Source: Brachionus manjavacas (taxonomy: Eukaryota; Rotifera; Eurotatoria; Ploima; Brachionidae). From it: DNA of 64,000 nt. Below are positions 10,111 through 22,352 of the stretch, piece after piece. Position 1 is the stretch's first letter. Every line of letters starts with the position of its first letter. The DNA lies in contig JAHQIY010000011.1 of assembly GCA_019054805.1 (NCBI GenBank), positions 3,167,001 through 3,231,000 on the forward strand, in the 5' to 3' direction. The notes beneath the pieces are model-generated. The model was not told the DNA's origin. It saw only the letters and a program-made list of their open reading frames with translations, and did not search any database. The position numbers and the translations under genes are program-made.

Positions 10111-13100
10111 TAATTATCTATCTAGATTTTTTTTTATTTTAATTTTAATGAGAGATTTCAAATAATTAACAATATACTCAATGGATGCAGATCTAAAAAT
10201 TTTTCAATTTATACAAAATTTAAAAATTAAATAAATTTTTTTAAACTAGCAATTTTTAGAATATTTATAAAGTGTAATTCTCAGAATTATTTTCAGAAAA
10301 TCGATTGTTATTTGACTAATTATAGAACAAGAGTTTTAAAGACTAAACCGTTTTAAACTAAACTGTTTTTCTAAAATTATTTAATTATTTATTTATTAAA
10401 TAAGTTTTTTTGCTAAAAGTAATGTTTCAATCAATAGTTTTTTTTCCTTTCATCTCAAATTAAAAAGCAAATAATGTTAAATAGTCTCAAATTCTTGCTG
10501 AATTAATTACTTATGTTTACTGAGCTGATTTTTTTTCTTCCGATACTGTTCAAACAAAAAAATATTCTTTATCAAGTCATTAGATGTTAAAATATCTAAT
10601 AGAAATAGAAATGTTTTAATTTTGAAATAATCAATCACGAAAGGAAGTCTATGAGGAAAATTGTTGATTTGAAAATTATTTAAGACAAAAATATTTTAAA
10701 TTCTTGTTTCATTTATAAGTCATTTTAGTTTAAGTTTGATTAATTTTCGAAGAAGTGACTAAATTCGGCAAAACTAGAGACTTAAAGAAAAGTGATGAGT
10801 TGAAAGAAATCAAATTTAAAAATAATAGTTAATTATTTTAAATAATCTAGCTTGACGGATCAAAAACTTAATTAAACTATTTTACTTAAACTCTGTTATT
10901 AATTTAGAGAAAATCACAGAGCATAGAAATCCTCAATTCCATTGACTCTGATGCCTTTAATTGATCAGTCCGTTTGATCTAAGGTAACTTCACTTTTTTT
11001 TCAGGAAATATTTAAGTCAATCATAATTTATTTTTTGGATTATTCTTGCATGATATGTAAAATATTAATTTTGTCTAATGTTTTTCTTCCTAAAAAAAAA
11101 TTTTAAGGAAATTAAGAAGAAAATTTTGTCATAATAAATTTTTCTATTAAGAAAGGAAAATATTTTGAATTAACCTTGTTTGTTGATCAACATGGTATCA
11201 AATTTACACTCAATTAAAATTAAATAATTATTTGAGGATCTTCAACGCTTGCATCTGATGTTTTAATTGAACGTATTTTTATATATTTTTATAGTAAAAT
11301 TTTTTTTTAATAATTTTTTATAATTATTGGATACAGAAAAATCAAGATGTCAAGATTCAGAGAAAATCTAATTTACTTTACAATTAGGGGCAAAAAATTA
11401 GAATTAAGTCTCATTTATTAAATTAATTTTTAAATTTGAATAAGTCCGAAAAATAAATCCGTGCTTTAGGATTCATGTTTAAAGGACAATCAAAGATTTC
11501 TAAGCAATTGTATGATAATAATTTTAGTAAAGAAATAATTCAAAGAGAGAGCTGTGAAATAATTTTAAAAAATAATTTTTTTGAAAAATCATATTAGCTA
11601 AAAATAAAAAATGAAAGAATAACTCAGTAATTTTATCTATTAAAGTGTAGCTTTTTTTTTATCAAAGAATAAAAATTAATGCACATTTTTTTCAGATATA
11701 GTATAAAATATTGCGTTTAAAAAAATTTAGAAAAATTTTGGAATAATTGAACTTATCTATTAATTTAAATTTTAATTCAAACAGAAAATTTATTTGAACA
11801 TGAATTTAAATTTTGATTTTATTATAATTCAATTGATTATTTAAATTTTTAAAATTAAAAAATAACTAAAAATTGAGTGATTATTCATAACCCAAACAAT
11901 TTTAATTAAATTAGATAAGTTTGAGCTCTCTAAAATCAATCTTTTTCAAAGGTTTTAGAATAAAAAAAAACTAATAAACATTTTCGATAGTGAGTCTATT
12001 CAACTTTCAAAAAAAAAAATTCAATTTTAAAATGATTTTATTAAATGTTCTCATCATTTAAAATTTTTATTAATTCTATTAAAATTAAAATTTGTTCTTT
12101 TACTCAAAACTCAAGAAAATTTTTTTAAGGAAACAAATTGAAAAATTTGCTCAATTTGTTTTAACACTAGCAAAATCCAATAATTGATACTTATTTTTAA
12201 AAACAATTTATTAATTTTTGATGATATTTAAAGTAAAAAAAAAATATAATATTGATAATTGATTTTATTTAGCTTACTTAAACATTATCTTGAGCCAGAT
12301 TTAACTCTAAATTTTGATTAAAAGATAATCTTTTTTCTAATCGAACTAGATTTTAATTTAATTTACCAGAGAGGGATTGTTTTGGTTTTTTTGGTAAAAT
12401 GTTACATAATAGATAATGAATAGTTAAGAATAATATTTAGTAAAATTTTTAGATTATTAATTTCAATGTTTTCAAGATTACTAAAATTATAATAATTTTT
12501 AAAATACAAAAAAAAATTTTTTTCTTTTTAAAAAAATTATATTCCTTAAAATCATAACTATGGATTTTAATAAAATTTTTCTTTTGCTTTGAAGCAGGAA
12601 AATTAAATAAAGCAATAGCTTAAAATTTTCTCATTCTAGTATCTCAATCTGGTATTTGTTAATAGATTCATTACCATGGCTCCAAATACTTTTTATTCCA
12701 AGTGGTTAATAAAGGGGCATATTGGATAGGACATTATTTATCGCTTTCTCCGAGAGATAAAGGAAAAATAAAAGCTCTTGGGACGATGATTAAAAACATG
12801 TTTAGCTCTTCAAAGATAGATCCAAAAAAATAGTCTTGCACCATTCCCAAAATGAAAAGCTGAATTTTTTTTTTGATTTTTGTCTCAAAAGCTTCAAAAT
12901 AAGCTATGATTTGTCTACTTTATCTAGGACAATTTTGAAGAAGTCAAAATAAAATTATTTTTATTTTTATTTACAGCTCATGAAAATTATTTAGATTTTT
13001 AATTAAAACGTCAGCATGATATCATGATGAACTTTAATAAAAAACTTTAGTTAAAAAAAGAAAACTTAAAAAAAAATTAGATAATCTGGAAATGAGCTTA

Positions 13101-13650
13101 TAGATTTTAAGTTCAAAAGATAAAACTTTTATTCAAGTATTTACATTTCGAAAATTTGTCTAAAAATTAAATTGTTAGCCAAAAAATTTAGGAATAGTTA
13201 GGCACAAAAACATTTTTTTCCAATTTATTTTGCTTAATTTTGTCTAATTTGTTTAAACTAAAACTCTTTATCATTTATTTGTGCAAAATGAAATGAATTA
13301 AGAACAAAAAATAATGACACAATTAAATAAATGATTAGATTTACAGCAATTTATCAATTACCATAAATAATTTTTTTTATCAAAAAATAAATCAGTATTC
13401 CATTTATTCTAATTTTTAAAAAGATTCTTATTTAAAAATTTAGTTTTAGTAATTAAAGTAAATCTCGGTGTCAAAATTTGAAATCAGCTTCAAATGAAAA
13501 ATAACCAATTTTAATTAAACATCATGAAAATGACTGATTATTTAATAACAAAAATAAAAATTGCCTAATAAATAAAAATTTTTCACATATAAAAGCTAGT
13601 TTTTTATTTACAAATACCTTTAAAAAACTACTTGAACACGAGAATATATA
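10111..13650. other. Long AT-rich stretch without recognisable genes
   Basis: About 3.5 kb of A/T-rich DNA. No frame above noise, no RNA gene and no repeat family was recognised. A somewhat GC-richer patch at 12660-12840 has short open pieces but no family resemblance that I can defend. Confidence 0.55.
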
Positions 13651-13654
13651 ATTT

Positions 13655-13872
13655 TCTTGTGAGGAATAGTTTACGCATTCATGAGCAATCAGGATTTGGA
13701 AACCATAGATGCACTGAAGATAATCTTTATTATCTTATTTAATAAGTTGTAGATGCTTTTAATAGAAAGAAAAAAGTCTGTTGTCTATATCCTGACAGAG
13801 ATTGCCATTATGAACTTATTTATAAGCTAATAAAAATTAACCTGCCTCCTTATCTTTTATACTAGATAAGAT
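13655..13872 (+). pseudogene. LINE reverse transcriptase fragment (fingers/palm)
   Basis: The frame reads RIHEQSGFGNHRCTEDNLYYL, two stops, then VVDAFNRKKKVCCLYPDRDC and LIYKLIKINLPPYLLY. This is the ExSGFRxxRSTxDNL to FDxxKAFDxVWxxGLIYKL order of non-LTR polymerases, with the catalytic aspartate region degraded. Stops and missing motifs mark it as a relic. Confidence 0.6.
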
Positions 13873-13960
13873 CAGAGTTGTTTAAAAGTCACTAGTCCGG
13901 ACTTTTTTTACTTTTATTTTTTAAGTCCAAGCCAAAGACTTTTATTTTTATTTTATTAAA
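13873..13960 (+). repeat. hAT-like MITE left end
   Basis: CAGAGTTGTTTAAAAGTC at 13873 begins a GACTT/AAGTC-rich tract. An inverted counterpart ends at 15482, but the 8-bp flanks (GATAAGAT and GAAATGGT) do not match, so the two ends cannot be proven to belong to one element. Confidence 0.35.
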
Positions 13961-14339
13961 ATATGGGTAAGCAAAGCTTTATATGCGAGTAACGAAACGT
14001 TACACTTTTTTTCAAAAAATTTAATTTAATATAAAATTAATATTGAAATTATGATTAAAATAAATATTTGAAAAAATTTAGTATAATCGTGTTTATTAAA
14101 AAATACATTGTTTATAATTTAAGTTCGTCATCATCATTATCAACGGTTTCTTCGGTATTCTTAGCGGTGCGTTTATTTGAGTTTTTGGGTGGTGTTGTTG
14201 GTGTTTATTAGTTGTTGTTTTATTGTTTGAAATTTTAAATTTTTGTATGCTGTGTTTTTTTTTGTTTTTGACAGAGAAAAAAAACAATAAAAAGTAAAGT
14301 TTTATTTGCAAATTTTAATTGGTAAATTTTAAATTTTTT

Positions 14340-14595
14340 CTTGCAAATTTAGAATAGTATATGTTAAGGCTTTATTAAAAATTCTCAGCCAAAAAAATAT
14401 CTTCAAATCGTTACATCTTGTTGACAATCGTCTTTTTGATTTAAATGAGAAATACATACAACAAGGTCTTAACAAATCTGTTTCATTAATAATAAGGCTG
14501 GTAAGTGAGTACAAGTTGGTTTTTGAATCACATATGATTGAAAGACCAACTCCATTATGTAACTGCTATCTAGTCATTCAAAATTACTTTCCATG
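14340..14595 (+). pseudogene. LINE C-terminal domain relic
   Basis: The plus frame reads VDNRLFDLNEKYIQQGLNKS, then LIIRLVSEYKLVFESHM, RPTPLCNCYLVIQNYFP and a stop. The same pattern (DNRLFDLSENYIRCGL, LVKEYK, TPMCGLNLLIDEYFPYIA) is present in the minus-strand LINE at 35.9-37.5 kb, so this is the C-terminus of that LINE family. No polymerase motifs remain upstream in this copy. Confidence 0.6.
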
Positions 14596-14726
14596 AATCT
14601 TTAATTCATTTTCTTCCAACCCTATCAAAATAACATATAATCTATTTTCAACTTTAGATCATAAACATTTTCATAATTTTATTATATATATATCTAATAA
14701 ATTTACTAAAATAAACACAACTTACT

Positions 14727-15139
14727 AAATAATTATTGCAATTGTCATAAACAATGCAAAAATCGATAGCACCATTTTCACAATAAAAACCATTTGTTAA
14801 AGAGTCAATTAATTCAATGGTTATTTTCTCTTTGAAGCGATTTAATCGTGTCTGAATAATGTTTACTGATTTTTGATAAAGCAATTTGCTTTGCACAAAT
14901 CTTGATAATTTTGAATCATACGATTTGAGCAAAAAAAATTCTTTTATCAATTCAGTCAAATTATCTTGAACTAACAAATTATTTAACAATTTGTAAGACA
15001 AATTTTTGAGAAAAAAATTACTTTCTACTTTTTGCTTAAAGAAATCAAATATTTTTATTAATAATGTATTTTTTTCATTTTGAATCAGTCCAACAATTTC
15101 TGATTTTAAGTCAGTTGTCCAAAATTTAAAATTTTCCAC
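14727..15139 (-). CDS. Unknown long exon, hypothetical protein fragment
   Basis: An open frame of about 137 codons on the minus strand ends at a perfect splice donor, TTTA|GTAAGT. The frame has no ATG at its left limit. It is bounded by a TAA and by a possible acceptor TTTTTTTAAAG, so this may be an internal exon. The product is Leu/Lys/Phe-rich and predicted helical (LSYKLLNNLLVQDNLTELIK and similar), with a final GAIDFCIVYDNCNNYL. I recognise no family, and no following exon could be assigned because a LINE relic lies just downstream. An open run of this length is unusual in 75% AT DNA. Confidence 0.35.
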
Positions 15140-15404
15140 AAATTTAAAACTTTAAAAAAATCGAATTTAGATTTATTTTGAAAGTTAATTAAATTAGGAA
15201 GAAAACTTACATATGACTTTTAAACATTTTAAAAGCTTTGGATTAATTTTTGATTTCTATAATTTTTTTTTAATTTATTGTTTAAAAAAAATAAAACTTC
15301 TTAATTGAACTGAGTCAAATCCATCTATCAGTCAGAATTACGGCAAGATGTTCTTTTTACTGTTCCAGAGAGTTATTGTTGCAGGCTAGTTAGTCTCAAA
15401 GTTT

Positions 15405-15482
15405 TTTAAAAGTAAAAAAAGTCTTTGACTCGGGCTTTTTTTAATGACTTGGACTTTAATTTGGAACTTTTAAACAACTCTG
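15405..15482 (-). repeat. hAT-like MITE right end
   Basis: Ends ...CTTTTAAACAACTCTG at 15482, the reverse complement of the CAGAGTTGTTTAAAAG end at 13873, preceded by GACTT/AAGTC words typical of this family. Confidence 0.35.
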
Positions 15483-15489
15483 GAAATGG

Positions 15490-15710
15490 TCGTTTCTGCA
15501 AGGTCTTTTAGAGTAGAGAAACGCTTCAAGTCGTTTTGAATATAAAAACCTAGATCTTTTTCAAGATTTGTTGTAGATAAATTCTTTATGCTGTAATCAA
15601 AAAAAAAATTATTTAAAAATAATTCTCTGAATATTTTTCTTTGAACTAGAAGTTTTGTGTGAAATTTTACATTGCCAAAAAGTGGTCTTTGGAAAGACTC
15701 TATATATTCA
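15490..15710 (-). pseudogene. LINE reverse transcriptase relic
   Basis: The minus frame reads KNLSTTNLEKDLGFYIQNDLKRFSTL, the segment after the YADD box in CR1/Jockey-like enzymes (xxxxxDLGVxIxxDLK). A poly-A frameshift separates it from upstream residues ending FFFDYSI. It is a short, dead fragment. Confidence 0.5.
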
Positions 15711-16094
15711 AATTGATGTGAATCCTTTTCAACATATTTTTTCTCTTACAAAAATTTATTATTTAAACTTACAATCACATGTCTTTAAAACTCGATTTAC
15801 ATTTTTGTTTATTTCAAAATCCTTTTAATTATTATCCTTTGTCTCATAATATTTTTTAAATGAACTCACTATCACTCTGGGAAGGATCCAAAATTATTTT
15901 ATTAAATAAAAAAATATGAATTTTCTTTTAATTGAATTTTTTCAAAGTTAAATAAGTTAAACCTTACGGATTATGAAAAAGAAAACATTTTGAAAACTTT
16001 TTTTGTAAAATTTTGCAGAACCAGTTTATTTCATTCCATTCAAATGCTATTAGCAAAGAACTGAATTGAAACAAACTTCACAACCCCAATTTCT

Positions 16095-16480
16095 TTTTAA
16101 TTAATAAAATAAAAATAAAATGAAGTAGAAATCAAAATAAAATTAAATTAGCCGGAAGTTGACACTTAAGACCAGTCTCTTCCCAAATTACTACAGGAGA
16201 AGCATTTGTTTATATTCCTAAAAAAATTATGGTGTCAAGCTTCTCTTTATTTTGTTTTTTTTAATTTCTATCAGAAAAAAAATAAACAAAGCCTTTTTTT
16301 CTCCACAATTTATATTAATTTTTTTTACTTAATTATTTTTCTTTTAAAATTTTATCATCACCAGAATTGGAGTAAATTTAAATATAAAAATAATAATTTT
16401 GCTTTAGCTAGTCTCGATATTCAGAAATTTTTATGCTGAAATTAAAGTTTGGACGACAGAATTTTAATAAATTTAAACGA
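16095..16480 (+). repeat. Dispersed repeat with conserved exon-like core, copy 1
   Basis: It contains AAATGAAGTAGAAATC, then TTAGCCGGAAGTTGACAC, then a frame reading RPVSSQITTGEAFVYIPKK followed by IMVSS. A related block is at 20135-20345 and a shorter one at 20420-20480. The similarity resumes after about 160 bp of unshared sequence, at GATATTCAGAAATTTTTATG (16410 onward). Confidence 0.5.
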
Positions 16481-16559
16481 TAAAATAATAATTTAACTTT
16501 TATATAAATTTAATTTTTTTACTAGATTAAAATTTTTATGTTTTTCAAAATCCTTTTAT

Positions 16560-16630
16560 ATTTTTTTTCAACATGGGTCTGAAAGACCAGAGGTCAAAAC
16601 CTCCAAGAGGCATGATCGAATTTTTTTATT
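16560..16630 (+). other. Double hairpin followed by T-run
   Basis: GGTCT-GAA-AGACC is followed closely by GAGGT-CAAA-ACCTC and then a T7 tract. The arrangement is compatible with a small polymerase III transcript or an inverted-repeat relic. No family was recognised. Confidence 0.2.
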
Positions 16631-16639
16631 TTTAATTTA

Positions 16640-17727
16640 AGTGTTGCCTAAAATTAATGACGGTTAGCTTGATTTTTTATTTTCAAAATAATTTTTTACT
16701 TGATAAACTTTTTGTGCTGTTTATATCAATCGATTGAAAATTTTGTTTCATTTTCAATAATAAAATTTAAATTAATTAATGAAAATTTTAGCTTATCGTG
16801 AGATAAATTTTATTTCAAAACTTCAAATTAGTTTTTTCAATTCTAAATTTTGCTAAAAATTTTGTAATATTCAACTTAGAATTTTTGAAGGTAGCAAAAC
16901 ATATCAAAATTAATTTTTAAATTCAAATAAATAAAATTTTCATTTTATTAAAAAAGAATAAAGTTTGTTAAACATCATTAGATATTTATTATTTTTTATT
17001 AACTCCAGCGAACTAAGCCCAAGTCAATTTAAATTAAATTTTCAATTAAAACTATCTCTCTCATATCATCAAGCAGTTTTTCTTTTTATTGAACAAATTT
17101 TTTTTTTTCTAAAAAACGCTCTTTATCTTAGCTATTAGTTGACAAGTAAGTTTAATTTTTTGTGTTTGAATTACGAATTCTTTTTAGTTTTGGATGGATT
17201 TATCGTGGATACTGTAAAAGATTCTAGTATCTACATAAAAATGATTAAATCATAAAAATCATTTAAATGAGACCATTTTTTCAGGGATAAATCAAAGTTA
17301 GAAAGAAAGTTAAAAAATCCAAAAAATTATTAAGGTCGTATCAAAAATTAAAACTTTTAATTTTTTAAATTAAAAATAATTTTACAAAATTTTAAAATTA
17401 ATTTTAACTTTTGATTTTTTATTCTTTCGTAACATTTAAATTCAAATTTTAACTTTTAAATGCATCACACAGAATTTTTGGAATTTGATTATGCCGCATT
17501 AAATAATAAGAATTTTGATAAAAGTGCATTAGTTTGAGATTAGTCGATTTGAACATGTGATCGATGGTCACTTATGCATGCACTAAAATTCGGTATTTAA
17601 ATTTTAGTGCTCGTGACTCTTCGCGAGGATTTACGGAAAAAGTTTTAAAAATAAATTTCAAATTCTTCTTTTATCTTTAATGGGGCATATCTAAAATGAT
17701 CAAATTAAATTTTAATTATTAAATAAA
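16640..17727. other. AT-rich stretch with one hairpin
   Basis: No gene is seen. At about 17578-17610 CACTAAAATT and AATTTTAGTG form an inverted pair around a short loop. The rest is A/T-rich. Confidence 0.5.
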
Positions 17728-17739
17728 TTGTTATTATTT

Positions 17740-19200
17740 ACAATAATAAGATTGGCAAATGTCTCACCAATCCAAGGGAGTAAAACGAATGTTGGTAATT
17801 ATCGTCCAGTTTCGCTCACTTCAGTTCCATGTAAAGTTCTTGAGTCACTGATCAAAGACTATATTTTAGGGCAACTGGTCGACAAAAATCTATTTTCGAG
17901 TAAGCAACATGGTTTTGTCGCTAACAAGTCCTGTGTAACAAATTTACTCAAAAATATCGACTTCCTAACTGATTCCATGAGCCGTAAGTTTCCTTCGGAC
18001 GTCATCTACCTTGAATTTGCCAAAGCGTTTGACAAAGTTTCGCATGAGCTACTCCTTGTCAAGTAGGAGGCGTATGGAATCCCGACTGTTATAATCGACT
18101 GGGTTCGCTCTTTCCTCATTGGTCGAAAACAGCGAGTTGTAATTGGAAATGTCATATCTGAGTGGAAGCCAGTCACAAGTGGGGTACCTCAAAGTTCTGT
18201 TCTTGGTCCACTTCTTTTCGTTATTTACGTCAATGACTTGCCTGATGTATGTCACTCAATCTGTAAGCTTTACGCTGACGACACAAAACTTATGGACTCT
18301 ATCATATGTGCCGATGACACCAGAAAGCTTCAAAAGGATCTCGACAATTTGGTTGAATGGTCGAAACTTTGGCAAATGAGCTTCAATAAAGAAAAATGCG
18401 TAGTCATGCATCTTGGAGCAGACAACAAATGCTTCGAATACAAAATTAGTGGTCAAAGCCTTGCAAAAACAACCAGAGAGCGGGATTTGGGAATAATCAT
18501 TACAAGTGATCTAAAGTCGGGAGAACAGGCCAAGCTGCCGCAGCAAGAGCCATGATGGTAGCATGTAGAATCAAGAATACATTTACCTTCTTTTCTCGTC
18601 ACCTGGTAAATCTGCTTTTCAAGTAATTTGTTAGACCGCATATTGAGTTTGCAGTGGGCGCTTGGAATCCCTATCGACGTGGGGATATTGATTTACTTGA
18701 GCGAGTTCAGAGGAAATTTTCAAAACTGGTTCCTGAACTTAAGTCAAAGCCATATCTAGAAAGAAGAGAGGCTCTTGGTTGGATTTCACTTGAAGAAAGA
18801 CGTAGACGTGGTGATCTAATCCAGCTCCAAAAGATTCACCATGGCCATGATCGAGTTGAGCTTATACAAGGCAATCAAGCAATCGCATCAAATGGTTTGG
18901 ATAGTCCTGCAGGGCGCACAAGAAAGAGTCAGATGGCAATTGAACGTCAGCTTGTAAGAAATTGTGGAGCCAGGCATAACTTTTTCACCAACCGAATCGC
19001 CGGAAACTGGAACACACTTGACGCGGCGACTCGAAGTATGAGCGGTACAAATATGTTCAAGAATCGCATCGACAAACTTCTTGATTTCAGATAAATAATG
19101 TTAAGCGTCAAAAATGGTCGATGGCTGTTATAGCAGGGCGTTTACATGCGCATCTGCTCGGGATTTAGGTCACTACAGCATACCTTACTACTACTAATAA
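17740..19200 (+). pseudogene. CR1-like LINE polymerase, best preserved copy
   Basis: The order of motifs is complete from fingers to C-terminus: NYRPVSLTSVPCKVLESLI, SKQHGFVANKSCVTNLL, VIYLEFAKAFDKVSHELLL (A motif, with the usual aspartate replaced by Glu in YLEF), SGVPQSSVLGPLLFVIYVND (B), CKLYADDTKL (C, catalytic DD intact), MSFNKEKCVVMHLG, RERDLGIIITSDLK, then WNPYRRGDIDLLERVQRKFS, EERRRRGDLIQLQKI and NRIAGNWNTLDAAT. A TAG at 18064, a TAA near 18627 and a frameshift near 18545 kill it. The endonuclease and ORF1 are missing upstream. The 3' end near 19195 has short CTACTACTA repeats. The piece is clearly GC-richer than its surroundings, suggesting relatively recent insertion. Confidence 0.85.
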
Positions 19201-19419
19201 GTGCCAAATAAATTAGATTTAACATACTATGTTAAATAAAAAGGTAGACTCTGCAATATCAAAATGCACACAGCAGAGTGCACACCATCTAAATGGTACA
19301 ATTTTAAGTGAATTTTATTTTGCAGACTTTTGCAGAGTTGGTCTATAGATTTAAAAAAGTATGCTAAATCCAAAAATGTACCTCTGCACTTATTTTTGTA
19401 AATTATAAAAATTTATTTA

Positions 19420-19500
19420 ATAATTAAAAAATTGATTTGATAATTTTGAGCAACAAAAATTGATCATAAACTTCCAAATGCCTTTATTTGTTCATCTTAA
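19420..19500 (+). repeat. Dispersed repeat; empty site of the 38.7-kb piggyBac
   Basis: The segment around TTGATTTGATAATTTTGAGC to TTCATCTTAA is nearly identical to 38625-38709. In the 38-kb copy a piggyBac-type element is inserted exactly at the final TTAA. Here the sequence runs on without it, so this is an unoccupied relative of the target. Confidence 0.6.
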
Positions 19501-20134
19501 TCTCTTTAATAAAAGTTTTTTCAAATCTAAATAAAAATATGTCAGTACAAAAGACTGCATTAGCGAATTTCAAAACAATATAACCAGGAATTTTTTTAAT
19601 TGTCTGACGTAGATACTGTAAAAGATTCTAGGATAAAAATTAAATTTAAGCTTTTAAAATCATCAAAAATTTTTTTTTAACAAAAAAAAATTAAAAACCC
19701 GGTCGGATTAAATGACTCGAAGTTAAAAATTTTCAAGATTAAGTAAAGCCTGTAGATACAGGTCTATTTAATTTTTTCACCATATTCTAATATATTTTCA
19801 TTTAATAATTTAATTAATTTTACCTGATATCTAGTATTAAACAAATTCCCCACGAGTAAGTCAATAGCTCTTATATCAAAGTAACTTAATCTTACAGGTG
19901 TAAATTTATAAAAAAACATTGACAGATCAGAAAAGAGTTGATATGATCTAGCCTTATAACATACATCCACAGAGGTACCTCTGTGTCACAGCTACATTTA
20001 CTATCTACTGCTACTACAACTACTAATAACCTCAGGCTTAGTTTAAAAAAAGTTTAAATGTTTTGAATTTAGTATAACAATTATTGAAATAAATAAAGGG
20101 ATACGTGACAATAATCCTTTAGAAAATTTCCTTT

Positions 20135-20480
20135 TAATTCATAGAAATAAAAATAAAATGAAGTAGAAATCAAAAAAAAATTAAATTAGCCGGAAGTTGA
20201 CACTTTGACACAAGACCAGTCTGCTCTCAAATTATTACAGCAGATACATTTGTTTAAGTTCCTAATAAAATAATGGTGTCAGGCTTTTGGATATTCAAAA
20301 ATGTTTGTGCTAAATTAAAATTTGGCTCAAAAAATTTTTATTCATCATAAAATTAAAATTCAACAATTTCAAAATACTTCTATTTATTAATTTTTGTCTC
20401 AAAATGATTTTTTTAAATTATTACAGAAGGAACATTTTTCTATGCTCCTAATAAAATCATGGTTCCAGGCTAAAATCGGA
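20135..20480 (+). repeat. Dispersed repeat copies 2 and 3 of the 16.1-kb block
   Basis: 20135-20345 matches 16095-16480 minus about 160 bp and reads RPVCSQIITADTFV, a stop, then VPNKIMVSG. At 20420-20480 a third short copy reads EGTFFYAPNKIMVPG directly after TTATTACAG. The protein-level pattern is kept better than the flanks. Confidence 0.5.
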
Positions 20481-22352
20481 GATTTCTGGTGAGTTTATTG
20501 TCGAATTTTTGAAATAATTTTTTAATAACTGAGCAATTGAGTGAATATTTGAAGAGGAATCCTTTTTAATCGACAAAAAATATTAAAAATTAATCATAAT
20601 TTAATAGTGAATAGTAAACTATTTTTATTTAATTTAATGGGATCATTGAAACGCATGCTTTCGTTTATTTTTTTCAATTTTTCAATGCTAAATTTGATTA
20701 AAATTAAAATGAAAAATTTTTATCAATTAATCTGATTAATTTTTCTTCTAAATAACTCGACAAATTTTGGAAAAAAAAAGTTAGACAAAATGATTGAATC
20801 CGATACCGGCTTTGGCAAAAATATTGGTAAAAGATGATATCATCTGATACCATATTTCATTACAGTTGATATGATGCTGTATTAAAAATAAGTACAAGTA
20901 CAAATAAAAATAAATGTAATGAAATGGAGTAAAGTTTCCTAGGTATCAAAATGTTTAGATATTAAATCAATATTTTTCTAGTATAATTTTTTTTAATTTT
21001 TTTATTAAATTTTTTTTTCATTAATTGTTATCAGACTTAGCTAAAAAAAAAAGAAAAAAAAACATTAATTTTTTTGATTTGTAGAGCCTTTAGCAAATTG
21101 ATTTAAAATCTATTTTTAATTTTTTTAATTTGCCGGTCTTCCTTATTTTTTTTTTGCTTGTATTGAAACATATTCGACATTTTACTACTTTTCAATTAAG
21201 CTTTCCGTAGCCTCCTCTGTATTTTGTCTCTCTTTTGCTTCTTCTTCCAAATCTTCTAAAAGAATTTCTTAAGGTTGTTGTGATAATGCGTTTTTGTGTT
21301 AACAGGTCTACCTTTTTTCTGTTTTCTCCTAAAGGCACATCTTGTTGAGATGCCATTCCATCGAGACATGCTAATGCAGTGATATTTAAATATAAAAAAT
21401 TTCAAAATGTTTTTTGAAACCAATAAAAAATGTAAGTCTGATATTAAATATCAGAAATATATTAAATATTTAGAGTTGGGGCTGACCTAAAATCCACTTA
21501 TAATTTAAATTTTTTTTATGTTAAAAATGTTCTCTAACATTTAATAAATTTTAAAAAATTCTAATAAAAAAAGTTGTAGAAAATTTTGAAATTATGATGA
21601 AAAAAAATCAAATGATGCTCTAAAAAAAAGAACAAAGATAAAAGTATGCATGAATAACCATAATTTTAAATTGAATTTTCAATTTTTATTTCGGTTATTA
21701 AATTATTATATTTTGAAAAAATAAAAAACTCATTTTCCAAGAATTATCAGTTTAATGCACTTTTTGGTATAAAATTTTGGGTATATAATGAGTCAATAGT
21801 AAATTAGGTACAAAAAGTTGAGCAACTGTTCAATTTTTTTAAAAATTACAATTTTATCAATTTCAAAAGTTATTCAAAAAAATTTTCCAAATCAATTATC
21901 ATTTAAATTTTTTATGTGCAGTAGTTCAAGTATCATTGTAATTCTAACTTTGGTCTGAAAAATATAATAATTATAAAGCTGAAATTCGAAAATTAGATTC
22001 AAAGACATGGCAAAATCAATGCAAAATCAGTAGAAAAAAATGATTTGAAAAAATAATTGCCATGTAATAATTAACCTTTCTTTGCTGGGTATTTTTTGAG
22101 TTTCAGGTGGGGATCAATCTGAAGGCTCCAGATATTAGCAGAATGTTTTCTTAAACCCGAAGATTTGACTCATTATTCTTTAAAGAATATTTAGAATACT
22201 TGTCTCTGTATCAAATTATAAAATGAATTAAAACCTTATCAGTAAAATTTGTTCATACACTTCTGCCAAAAAAATAAAATTTAAAAAAAAATTTTAAATT
22301 TTTTTAATGGAATTTTACTTTGACTTTTTTTTATACTTCTCCTTCAAAGTAG
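20481..22352. other. AT-rich stretch upstream of rabphilin-like gene
   Basis: No gene is recognised. The 5' exon(s) and promoter of the rabphilin-like gene should lie here, because its first recognised exon has no initiator ATG, but I could not identify them. A moderately GC-richer patch at 21190-21370 has short open pieces on the minus strand without family resemblance. Confidence 0.5.

Noticed and set aside
12660-12840. Slightly GC-richer patch with an ATG frame (MAPNTFYSKWLIKGHIG)
   Set aside because: The frame stops quickly, and no family resemblance or splice signals support it.
13873-15482. A single 1.6-kb hAT element spanning both CAGAGTTG ends
   Set aside because: The flanking 8-mers GATAAGAT and GAAATGGT differ, and the interior is unrelated LINE and unknown sequence.
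19205-19350. TAGACTCTGCAA ... TTGCAGAGTTGGTCTA inverted words, possible small inverted-repeat element
   Set aside because: Pairing is short and irregular and no target duplication was found.
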